This document shows positions 56,048-63,555 of a stretch of DNA of 64,000 nt, piece after piece. The position numbers were made by a program, and so were the translations under genes. The notes under the pieces were generated by a model. That model searched no databases, had not been told where the DNA came from, and worked only from the letters and a program-made list of their open reading frames with translations. The stretch is from the NCBI RefSeq assembly GCF_900113015.1, contig NZ_FONV01000002.1, forward strand, positions 62,001 through 126,000. Reading direction: 5' to 3'. The stretch is from Actinoplanes philippinensis. Lineage in GTDB: Bacteria; Actinomycetota; Actinomycetes; Mycobacteriales; Micromonosporaceae. Numbering within the stretch: the first letter of the stretch is position 1; each line of letters starts with the position of its first letter.

Positions 56048-57499
56048 TTGCTCGACGCGCTGAGCACCGGTTCGCTGTCCGGCGACACCCCCGCCCTGAT
56101 CCGTGGCCGGCGCACCGTCCCCCGCGACGACCTGGCCGCCCTCCGGGACCGGTACGCGACCGCCCTGCACGCCCGAGGCCTCGGCCCCGGCGACACGCTC
56201 GGACTGGCGATCCGTCCCGGGCCACGGGCGGTGGCCATGGTGCTCGCGGCGTACCGGCTGGGCGTACGCGTGGCGCTGCTCGACCCGACGGCCGGCCCCG
56301 ACGTGCTCACCGCGCGGCTGTCGCTGGCCCGGCCCGCGCTGATCGTCGCCGACGCGGCCGCGCAGGCCGTCGCCGGATGGGCCGCCCCGCTGGCCCGCCG
56401 GGCGGGGCTCGCACTGCCCGACTTCACGCGGCTCGGGCCCACCGTCACCGTCGGCCGCCGCCTGCCCGGCAACGCGCCCGCCCTGGGACCCGCCGCCGGG
56501 CCGGTGCCGCGCGCCTACGACGGCGACGGCGACGCGGTGATCATCTTCACCTCGGGCACGACGAGCAGCCCCCGCGCGGTCGTGCACACCCGGGCCGGGC
56601 TCGACACCGGGCTGCGGTCGGTCGCCGAGCTGGTCCGGCCGGCCGCCGGGGTGCCGGTGCTCGGCGGCACGTTCTTCGTGATGGTGCCGTCGCTGGCCGC
56701 CGGGGCGCCGGTCGCCACCCCCGACCGCCGGCCGCGCGCGCTGGCCCGGCAGATCACCACCCTGCGGCCGCAGGCCGTCTACCTGACGCCGCCGCAGCTG
56801 CGGACCGCGCTCGACGGCGCGGTGCCGTTCCACGGACGCGTCTACAGCGGGTCGGCGCCGGTCTCCGCGCACCTGCTCGACCGGGTCCGGGCAGCCGGCG
56901 CCGACGAGGCGTGGGGCGTCTACGCGCTCACCGAGGTGTTCCCGGCGGCGGCCGTCGAATCCCGGGAGAAACACGCCTGGACCGGTGACGGCGACCTGGT
57001 GGGCGACCTGCTGCCGGGCGTGCGCGGGCGGATCGGCGACGACGGGCAGCTGCTGCTCGCCGGGGCCGGCGTCTGCGACCGCTACCTCGGCGCCGACCCT
57101 CACGAATGGGTCGCCACCGGCGACATCGCCACCCTGACCGGCCGTCGCGCGGTCCTCGGCGGCCGCAGCAAGGACATGATCCTGCGCAAGGCCGAGAACA
57201 TCTACCCCGGCCTGTACGAGCCGTCGCTGCACGTGCCCGGCGTCTCCCTCGCCGTCCTCGTCGGGGTCCCCGCCGGCGACGGTGACGAGCACGTGGTCGC
57301 GATCGTCGAGACCACGCCCGGCGCGAGCCGGGTCGCCGTCGAGGCGGCGCTGCGCGGGCCGCTCGACCGGATGGGCTCGGCCCGGCCCGACCGTGTCCTG
57401 TTCGCCACGGTGCCGCTGGCCGGGCGATCCCGCAAACCCGACCGGCACGCCGCGGCATCCCTGGCCTCGGGCATACCCCATCAGAGGGTACGGTCGTGA
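56048..57499 (+). CDS. Adenylate-forming (AMP-binding) ligase
   Basis: 483 residues, of the acyl-CoA synthetase/NRPS adenylation superfamily. P-loop motif IIFTSGTTSSPRAVVHT near residue 165, GVYALTEVF, and a C-terminal A8-like VLGGRSKDMILRKAENIYP with the last catalytic Lys in GRSRKPDRHA. The final Lys argues for a normal ligase rather than a strict OleC lactone synthetase. Substrate probably a fatty or hydroxy acid. TTG 56048 is the start; GAGGGGAG lies four bases before it. It lies 10 bases after the first GT2 and is followed by a GTGA overlap with the second. Confidence 0.87.
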   Translation: MLDALSTGSLSGDTPALIRGRRTVPRDDLAALRDRYATALHARGLGPGDTLGLAIRPGPRAVAMVLAAYRLGVRVALLDPTAGPDVLTARLSLARPALIVADAAAQAVAGWAAPLARRAGLALPDFTRLGPTVTVGRRLPGNAPALGPAAGPVPRAYDGDGDAVIIFTSGTTSSPRAVVHTRAGLDTGLRSVAELVRPAAGVPVLGGTFFVMVPSLAAGAPVATPDRRPRALARQITTLRPQAVYLTPPQLRTALDGAVPFHGRVYSGSAPVSAHLLDRVRAAGADEAWGVYALTEVFPAAAVESREKHAWTGDGDLVGDLLPGVRGRIGDDGQLLLAGAGVCDRYLGADPHEWVATGDIATLTGRRAVLGGRSKDMILRKAENIYPGLYEPSLHVPGVSLAVLVGVPAGDGDEHVVAIVETTPGASRVAVEAALRGPLDRMGSARPDRVLFATVPLAGRSRKPDRHAAASLASGIPHQRVRS

Positions 57500-58266
57500 G
57501 CACCCCGCCCGACCGGATCGCCGTGGTGGTGCCCGCCTACGACGAGGCCGCCTCGATCGGGGCCACCCTGGCGGCGCTGGCCCGGCAGACCGACACCGGG
57601 TTCCGGCTGATCGTCGTCGACAACGCGTCCACCGACACGACCGTGGACGTGGTGCGCCGCTTCGCCGCCACGGCGCCGTTCCCCGTCGAGCTCGTGACCG
57701 AGACCGAACGCGGAGCCGGCACCGCCGCCGACACCGGATTCCGGCACGCCATCACCACCGGCGCGCGGCTCCTCGCCCGTACCGACGCCGACTGCCTGCC
57801 CTCCCCCGACTGGGTGGCGACACTCCGGGCGTACCTCGGCCAGGGTTTCGATCTCGTCTGCGGCCGCAGCGTCCCGCGCCACGACGAGCGGCCCACCTGG
57901 GCCGAACGCCACGTCTTCCCCGCCGCCGTCCGCCTCGCGGCGGTGTACGGCCGCTACCGCGCGGCGCACCGCGGACCCGGATTCCGCAGCCCCTACGTCC
58001 TCGTCCACGGCCACAACCTGGCCCTCACCGCCGACCTGTACCTGCGCTGCGGCGGCACCGCCCGGGAAGCCCTGGAGGACGGCTCCGAGGACGTCACCCT
58101 GCTCAACCGGGCGCGGCGCGTCACCGACCGCATCGCCCGCGCCGAGGACCTGATCGTCGAATCCAGCCTGCGGCGGTTGCGGGCCTGGGGCGCGCGCCGC
58201 ACCCTGCTCTGGTACTGGGACCGGCGATACCGGCCGCCGGACGCCGCCCAGGTCCACGTCCGCTGA
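57496..58266 (+). CDS. Family 2 glycosyltransferase, cluster copy 2
   Basis: 256 residues, a soluble GT-A fold with VVVPAYDEAASIGATLAALA, VVDNASTDTT, RTDADCLPSPDW and the C-terminal RRLRAWGARRTLLWYWDR. It is a paralogue of the GT2 at 55300. GTG 57496 overlaps the ligase stop (GTGA). Having two related transferases around one ligase gene suggests two sugars or two positions on the same acceptor. Confidence 0.85.
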   Translation: MSTPPDRIAVVVPAYDEAASIGATLAALARQTDTGFRLIVVDNASTDTTVDVVRRFAATAPFPVELVTETERGAGTAADTGFRHAITTGARLLARTDADCLPSPDWVATLRAYLGQGFDLVCGRSVPRHDERPTWAERHVFPAAVRLAAVYGRYRAAHRGPGFRSPYVLVHGHNLALTADLYLRCGGTAREALEDGSEDVTLLNRARRVTDRIARAEDLIVESSLRRLRAWGARRTLLWYWDRRYRPPDAAQVHVR

Positions 58267-58346
58267 CCCGCCCGCCACGAATTGACCGTCGCCACCCGCG
58301 GCGACGATGATCGCGTGCGCTGCAGGCGACACGGGCGGAGGCCGGC

Positions 58347-59429
58347 ATGTCACAGAAGCGGGCACGACGCCGGGACCGGCAGGTCTACCTGCGCAGCCAC
58401 CCGGTGCTGTTCGCGCTGCTCGCGGCCACCCGGTGGCGGCCGACGGCACGTCTCGGCGGGACCGTCGTCGCCCACTCGCGGGAGGCTTTCACCGATGCGC
58501 TGACCCGGGTGCCGCTGGATCGTGCCGCCGAGGGCACGACCGGTGGGGCAGCCGGCCGGCTCGCTGGCGGCGGTCTGCTGTTCGACCAGGAGGGCGACGA
58601 TCACCGGGGCTCCCGTCGCGGACTGGCCGGGTCGCTCGGCGCCGACGGTGTCGCCCGGTTGCGGCCGGTCTGGACCGAGGTGCTGGACCGCCGGCTCCGG
58701 CCACTCGCCGCCGGCCGTCCGGTCGACCTCGTGGACGTGGCCGCGGAACTCTCCGGCGCCACCGCCGCCGCCCTTCTCGGCCTCACCGTCGATGCCCTGA
58801 CGCTGGCGTCGGCGGCCCGTGCCGCCGCCGCGGCCGCCGCCCGCGAGCACCTGCCCGGCCTGCCGTCACCGGCCCGCCGGAGTGCCGCCCAGCATGCCGC
58901 TGCTCACCTGAACGCGCTGGTCAGCCCGGCCGCCGGGGCGGGACCGGGTCTGGCCGCGATGCTCGCGGTGGCCGCGATCAACACGACGGTCGCCGGGCTG
59001 CCGCGCGCCGCTGCCTGGTGCGCCGACGCCAACCTGTGGGGGTACGCCGAAACGAGTCCCGAGAGTCTGACCGGCGAACTCCTGCGCGTCACCGCCCCGA
59101 CACCGCTGCTGCCCCGGGTGGCCGCGGCCGCCGGAACCGTGGCGGGACGCCGTGTCCGCCGGGGTGACCGGCTGATCCTGATCGCCCGCCACGCGGCCGG
59201 CGCGCACGACCGCGACCCGTCGGTGTCCGACCCGGCCCCGCCGCAGACGGCCCAGCTGGTCTTCGGCGCCGGCCCGCACGCCTGCCCCGGAGCCCGCCTG
59301 GCTCGTGCGCAGCTGACCGACACCCTGTCCGCGCTGGCCCCGTTCCGGCCGGTGGTCGCCACGGCCCGCGCCGACCGGCGCAGCGCCCTGCCCGGCTGGG
59401 CCGTCCTCACCGTGACCGCCACCCGCTGA
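58347..59429 (+). CDS. Short cytochrome P450-like oxygenase
   Basis: 360 residues, about 40 fewer than usual bacterial P450s. The heme loop is intact: FGAGPHACPGARLA with Cys313. ExxR is seen as ELLR near 250. The I-helix region reads AVAAINTTVAGL, without the classic (A/G)GxxT arrangement, which may alter oxygen activation. HAAGAHDRDP replaces the common ANRDP segment. It may be a hydroxylase with altered chemistry or a P450 used for other redox steps. GGAGG lies five bases ahead of the ATG. No ferredoxin gene is adjacent. Confidence 0.83.
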   Translation: MSQKRARRRDRQVYLRSHPVLFALLAATRWRPTARLGGTVVAHSREAFTDALTRVPLDRAAEGTTGGAAGRLAGGGLLFDQEGDDHRGSRRGLAGSLGADGVARLRPVWTEVLDRRLRPLAAGRPVDLVDVAAELSGATAAALLGLTVDALTLASAARAAAAAAAREHLPGLPSPARRSAAQHAAAHLNALVSPAAGAGPGLAAMLAVAAINTTVAGLPRAAAWCADANLWGYAETSPESLTGELLRVTAPTPLLPRVAAAAGTVAGRRVRRGDRLILIARHAAGAHDRDPSVSDPAPPQTAQLVFGAGPHACPGARLARAQLTDTLSALAPFRPVVATARADRRSALPGWAVLTVTATR

Positions 59430-59521
59430 CCGGCCCCACCACTCACCGCCGGGCCGCAGGCGGCCGATCGCCCCGGGCCATCACTCGCCACCGGCCGCGC
59501 GGCCCACCCCGCGCGACCTGC

Positions 59522-59760
59522 CGCTCGAGGTCCGCCACTCACCGTTCGCCGCACCCTGCGCCCGCGCTCCACCGCTCGCCGTCCACCACTCGCCGTTCAC
59601 CGCACTCACCGCACCCCCGCGGCCCACGCCCACGCTCCACCGCTCGCCGTCCGCCACTCGCCGTTCACCGCACTCGCCGCACCCGGCGCCCGCGCTCCAC
59701 CGCCCGAGGTCCGCCACTCGCCGTTCACCGCACTCGCCGCAGCCCACGCCCGCGCTTCAC
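59522..59760. repeat. Imperfect tandem repeat array in the P450-SDR gap
   Basis: Units at 59522-59572, 59573-59640, 59641-59700 and 59701-59760 (51, 68, 60 and 60 bases) share a core of short CACTCGCCG/TTCACCG blocks. The last two units share an identical 33-base stretch. Degenerate copies of the short blocks continue left to about 59430 and right to about 59820. The 471-base gap 59430-59900 has no gene I can support; minus-strand frames through it only echo the repeats. Confidence 0.8.
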
Positions 59761-59900
59761 CGCTCCGTCCACTCCCGCGGTCCACCGCCCGCGGCCTGCC
59801 ACTCACCGCTCACCGCGCGCCGCCACCCCCGGGGGCCCATCGGCCGAGCCGGCCGGGATGAGCACCCGGTCCGCGGACGACCGGGTGAGAGGATCCGGGG

Positions 59901-60824
59901 ATGGAGTCGGCGGTGGTGGCGGTCACCGGTGGCAGCGGGTTCTGCGGGAGTGCGGTGGCGCGGGCCGTCGCCGCCACCGGGGCCGCTGTGGTCTGTCTGG
60001 GGCGGCGGCCCGGGCCGGTCGGGGAGCATCGGTACTGGGACGCCGGCCGTACCACGCCGGATCTGACCGGGGCCGACATCGTGCTGCATCTCGCGGCGGC
60101 CGTCGGTGACCCGCCGCCCGGCCGCGCGTCGGAGGCCGCCTTCCGGGCGGTGAACGTCGACGGGACCGCCCGCCTGCTGGACGCCGCCGGGGACCGTCCG
60201 GTCGTGTGGGTGAGCAGCGCCAGCGTGTACGCGCCGGCCGGACCGGAGCCGATCAGTGAGGCCCATCCGCTGGGTGGCCTGACCGCCTACGGCCGGACCA
60301 AAGCCGCCGGGGAGCGGCTGGCGCTCGACACGAGCGCGGTGGTGCTGCGGCCGCGGGCCGTCTACGGACCCGGTGATCCACATCTGCTGCCCCGGTTACG
60401 GCGGGTGGTCCGGGGCGGACGGGCGCTGCTGCCCGGCCCGGACGTGCCGCTCAGCCTGACCGCTGTGGAGAACCTGGCCGATGCCTGCCTGGCCGCCGCG
60501 GGGCTGCCGGTGGACGGCTCGGTGGAGGCTCGCTGGCCGGCGGGGGCCTACAACATCGCGGACGCCGTCGTCTATCGGCGCGACGCCGTAGTCGGCGCGG
60601 TGTGCGGGGTGCCGGTGGCGCATCTGCCGGTTCCGGTGTTCACCGCGGCCGCCGCGCTGGCCACAGCGGCGGCACGGGTCACCCGGCGCCCGCCGGTCCT
60701 GTCGCGGTACGCGGTGGAACAGCTCGTCCACCCGGTCGTCCTCGACATCGGCCGGGCCCGGGAACGGGGCTGGCGGCCGCGCCGGTCCCTCGCCGACTTC
60801 CTGAGCACGCCGCTGCGGCGTTGA
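59901..60824 (+). CDS. Extended SDR (NAD-dependent epimerase/dehydratase family)
   Basis: 307 residues. Cofactor motif VTGGSGFCGSAVA at the N-terminus, VLHLAAAVG, catalytic Ser in VSSASVY and Tyr/Lys in YGRTKAAGE, LRPRAVYGPGD. The family includes nucleotide-sugar epimerases and the OleD 3-ketoacid reductase; the cluster context with a ketosynthase III makes a ketone reduction as likely as sugar modification. GAGAGGA lies upstream of the ATG. The repeat region precedes it, so it may have its own promoter. Confidence 0.85.
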   Translation: MESAVVAVTGGSGFCGSAVARAVAATGAAVVCLGRRPGPVGEHRYWDAGRTTPDLTGADIVLHLAAAVGDPPPGRASEAAFRAVNVDGTARLLDAAGDRPVVWVSSASVYAPAGPEPISEAHPLGGLTAYGRTKAAGERLALDTSAVVLRPRAVYGPGDPHLLPRLRRVVRGGRALLPGPDVPLSLTAVENLADACLAAAGLPVDGSVEARWPAGAYNIADAVVYRRDAVVGAVCGVPVAHLPVPVFTAAAALATAAARVTRRPPVLSRYAVEQLVHPVVLDIGRARERGWRPRRSLADFLSTPLRR

Positions 60825-60859
60825 CGGGGCCGCCGCGCTCGGCCGCCGGGCCACGAGGT

Positions 60860-60906
60860 CGTGGTTGCGGCGCAGGACGCAGCCGCCGTGGTTGCGGCGC
60901 AGGACG
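60860..60906 (+). repeat. 20-base direct repeat upstream of the SARP gene
   Basis: CGTGGTTGCGGCGCAGGACG occurs at 60860-60879 and 60887-60906, 27 bases apart, in the 260-base gap between the SDR gene and the SARP gene. Duplicated sequence before a SARP gene could be a regulator-binding site or a small duplication. Confidence 0.6.
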
Positions 60907-61048
60907 TCGCCGCGGTGCCCGAGCCGGTGAACCTCCGGCCGGCGGACGGCCGCCTCGTTCCCGGTGGCGGCGGTGAAGCCGGTCCTCTTCCCGCGCATCG
61001 GAGCTTGCTGATGCTGGTGTGACGCGCACGGCAGCCGGTGTTCCCACG

Positions 61049-61077
61049 TTGACCGTGCTCACGGCGGCAGGCTAAAT
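61049..61077 (+). promoter_or_regulatory. Promoter of the SARP gene, probably leaderless
   Basis: TTGACC at 61049-61054 (five of six matches) and CTAAAT at 61072-61077 are 17 bases apart. The GTG at 61085 is seven bases after the -10, so the transcript would start at or beside the codon. No Shine-Dalgarno is seen. Confidence 0.6.
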
Positions 61078-61084
61078 CTGTGCC

Positions 61085-62896
61085 GTGCGTTTCTCGTTGC
61101 TCGGCCCGGTCGCGGCTCTCACCGGCTCGGCCGATCTGCCGGTCGGCACCCCGCAGCAACGAGGGCTGCTGGCCCTGCTGCTCCTCCGGGACGCCCCGGT
61201 GCCGATCGACGACATCGTCGACGCGCTGTGGGGTGAGCGCCCGCCCGCCTCGGCCCGCAGCACCGTGCGCACCTATGCCTCCCGGCTGCGGCAGACCCTC
61301 GCCGGGGCCGGCCCGGACGGCCCGCTGCTGCACCGCACGGCCGCCGGTTACCGGCTGGACCGCCGGGCGGCGACCCTCGACACCGTGGAGTTCACCGGCC
61401 TGCTCGATCGGGCCGCCGCGCTGCGCCGTTCCGGTGATCTGCCGGCCGCGGCGGCGGCGCTGCGCCGGGCCCTCGACCTGTGGTCCGGCCCGGCGCTCGG
61501 CGGCGCGCAGGGCGAGTTCGCCGCGACCCAGCGGGTGCGTCTCGACGGGTTGCGCCGCACCGCCCGCGAGCAGTGGTGCGATCTGCAGCTGGCGCTCGGC
61601 GCGCACGAGACGGCCGGCGCGGAGCTGGCCGCCGCCGTCAGCGAGGAGCCGCTCAACGGCCGGCTGATCGAGTTGTGGATGACGGCCCTGCACCGCGGCG
61701 GCCGCACGGCGGAGGCGCTCGACGCCTTCCGCACGTACCGGTCGGCGCTCGCCGACGAGCTGGGCATCGAGCCGGGCGCCGAGATCCAGGCGCTGCACCA
61801 GCGGGTCCTGCGCGGTGACCCGGCTCCGGCCGCCGTCGCGCCCCCCTCCGCGCCCGACGAGTTGCCCGCCGACCTGCCGGTCTTCACCGGTCGTGCCGAG
61901 GAGACCGCCTGGCTCGGCGCCGTCGTGAGCGGTCCGGGCCCCGCCGTGGTGGGCATCACCGGGCTCGGCGGGTCCGGCAAGACGACGCTGGCGGTTCACG
62001 TCGCGCACCGCCTGCGGGACCGGTTTCCGGAAGGTCGTCTGTTCGTGGATCTGGGGACGCGGACCGGCTCCCCCGCATCGCCTTTCGACGTGCTGGGCGG
62101 TCTGTTGCGCAGCGTCTCTCCCACGTCGCCGCTGCCCGCCTCGCTCGCCGAGCGGTCCGCGCTGTGGCGCACGACATCGGCCCGGCGCCGATTGCTCCTC
62201 GTGCTCGACGACGCCGCGGACAGCGCCCAGGTGGCGCCGCTGCTGCCGAGTGGCGCCGGTTGCGCGGTGCTCGTGACCGCGGTGCGCAGGTTGCTGGACC
62301 TGCCGACGGCGCGCTGGCGCCGGCTCGGCGCGCTGAGCGCCGCCGAGGCGCTGCACCTGCTCGGCGCCATCGCCGGCCACGATCGGGTGGCTCGTGAGCC
62401 GGCAGCCGCCGCGCGGCTGGTGGGCGCCTGTTCACACCAGCCGCTGTCGGTTCGGGTGGCCGCCGCCCGGCTGCTCGACCGGCCCGGCTGGACGGTCGAG
62501 CGGATCATGGCGCAACTCGACGACGACCTGCGCCGGCCCGTGGTGATGCACGAGGATTGCAAGATCGTCGACGCGCCGATCCGACGAGCGGAGGCCGGTC
62601 TGCGCCCCTCCGCCGCGCGGGTGTTCCGGATCGGCGCTCTGCCCGCGACGGCCGAGCGCAGCGTCGAGGACGTGATGCTCATGCTGCGGCTGTCCCGGCC
62701 GCAGGCGCGCGCCGCCCTGGAGGATCTGGTCGACGCGCACCTCGTGGAGGAGTCCGCCGCCGATCTCTATCGCTACCCGGTGCTGGTGCAGGCCTACGCG
62801 CGGCGGCGGGCCGAGCAGGTCGAGGGCCCCGGCGACTGCCGGACGGCGCTCGCGCGGCTGGCCGCGGGACACGCGCCGACGACCGTCACGGTGTAG
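61085..62896 (+). CDS. SARP/AfsR-type transcriptional activator
   Basis: 603 residues. N-terminal OmpR-type winged helix (FSLLGPVAAL; ALLLLRDAPVPIDDIVDALWG; TVRTYASRLRQTL) to about 95, bacterial transcriptional activator domain to about 245 (DEFTGLL-like TVEFTGLLDRAAAL; ELWMTALHRGGRTAEALDAFRTYR), then an NB-ARC ATPase from about 275 with P-loop ITGLGGSGKTTLA and LLLVLDDAAD. There is no TPR tail, so it is shorter than AfsR. Such proteins activate secondary-metabolite operons. It is the likely regulator of the 54.3-60.8 kb genes. Confidence 0.9.
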   Translation: MRFSLLGPVAALTGSADLPVGTPQQRGLLALLLLRDAPVPIDDIVDALWGERPPASARSTVRTYASRLRQTLAGAGPDGPLLHRTAAGYRLDRRAATLDTVEFTGLLDRAAALRRSGDLPAAAAALRRALDLWSGPALGGAQGEFAATQRVRLDGLRRTAREQWCDLQLALGAHETAGAELAAAVSEEPLNGRLIELWMTALHRGGRTAEALDAFRTYRSALADELGIEPGAEIQALHQRVLRGDPAPAAVAPPSAPDELPADLPVFTGRAEETAWLGAVVSGPGPAVVGITGLGGSGKTTLAVHVAHRLRDRFPEGRLFVDLGTRTGSPASPFDVLGGLLRSVSPTSPLPASLAERSALWRTTSARRRLLLVLDDAADSAQVAPLLPSGAGCAVLVTAVRRLLDLPTARWRRLGALSAAEALHLLGAIAGHDRVAREPAAAARLVGACSHQPLSVRVAAARLLDRPGWTVERIMAQLDDDLRRPVVMHEDCKIVDAPIRRAEAGLRPSAARVFRIGALPATAERSVEDVMLMLRLSRPQARAALEDLVDAHLVEESAADLYRYPVLVQAYARRRAEQVEGPGDCRTALARLAAGHAPTTVTV

Positions 62897-62924
62897 GTCC
62901 GGGCGCTCCCGCGGCCGGTCCGGA

Positions 62925-63398
62925 TCACTCGCCGAGCAGCATCAGCGGGTCCCCGTCGAACCAGGCGTTGGCGATCTCCAGGTGACTGATGCGCCACCGC
63001 TCGCCGTCGCGGACCATCGTGGCGGTGTAGCGGTTCATCATCAGCGCGTGGCGTGTGACGGACGGGTCGGAGCCGGTGCCGGGCTTGTAGTGCTGCGCCT
63101 GGGCGTAGGCGTACACGGTCGCGACGTCGCCGTCGAAGGTGGCCCGTACATTGCTGATGGCGTGGCTGCTGTCCAGCGGTCCCACCGCGCCGATGAGGGC
63201 GGAGACGACGGTGTCGCGCGGGGCGAGCGGCGGGAAGTCGTAGCCGATGCGCCGCATGGCCGGGCCGAGGTCGACGACGGCGTCCTCGGTCAGCGACGAG
63301 GCCAGCAGATCGGCATCGCCGAGGTCCAGCCCCGCGGTGTAGCGGTGCAGCGTGTCGACGACGGCGGCGTGATCGATGAGGGTGGAGATGTCGGTCAT
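62925..63398 (-). CDS. SnoaL/NTF2-like fold protein
   Basis: 157 residues, a small alpha+beta barrel of the SnoaL_4 kind. It begins TLIDHAAVVDTLHRYTAGLDLGDADLLASSLTEDAVVDLG, the typical helix and acidic turn, and ends GERWRISHLEIANAWFDGD. Members are cyclases, isomerases or dehydratases in many pathways or have no enzyme activity. It is convergent with the SARP gene (28-base gap). It may be an accessory of the nearby cluster, but the opposite orientation weakens that idea. ATG 63398. Confidence 0.8.
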   Translation of the reverse strand: MTDISTLIDHAAVVDTLHRYTAGLDLGDADLLASSLTEDAVVDLGPAMRRIGYDFPPLAPRDTVVSALIGAVGPLDSSHAISNVRATFDGDVATVYAYAQAQHYKPGTGSDPSVTRHALMMNRYTATMVRDGERWRISHLEIANAWFDGDPLMLLGE

Positions 63399-63555
63399 GG
63401 ATCCAGTTGACCCGCCGCGCGCATACGCGACGCCGACAGGACGATGACGTCCCGCCCCCACTCTGGGCACCGGCCGCACGCGGCTTGCCGGGGCACGTCG
63501 TGACCGGCGGGGCGGGGCACCCCGGTGGCCGGGACGGCCCGGGCCGGGCGCCCGG

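Noticed and set aside
56048-57499. Assigning the ligase as OleC (beta-lactone synthetase)
   Set aside because: The late catalytic Lys in GRSRKPDRHA is present, as in ordinary ligases, and the sequence alone does not separate the two; left as a generic adenylate-forming ligase.
59522-59760. CRISPR array
   Set aside because: Units differ in length (51-68 bases), have no constant repeat alternating with unique spacers, and no cas genes are near.
59481-59806. Small minus-strand genes in the repeat region
   Set aside because: Their translations only mirror the DNA repeat (recurrent NGEW-type and GERRVAD-type segments) with no start signal; treated as repeat sequence.
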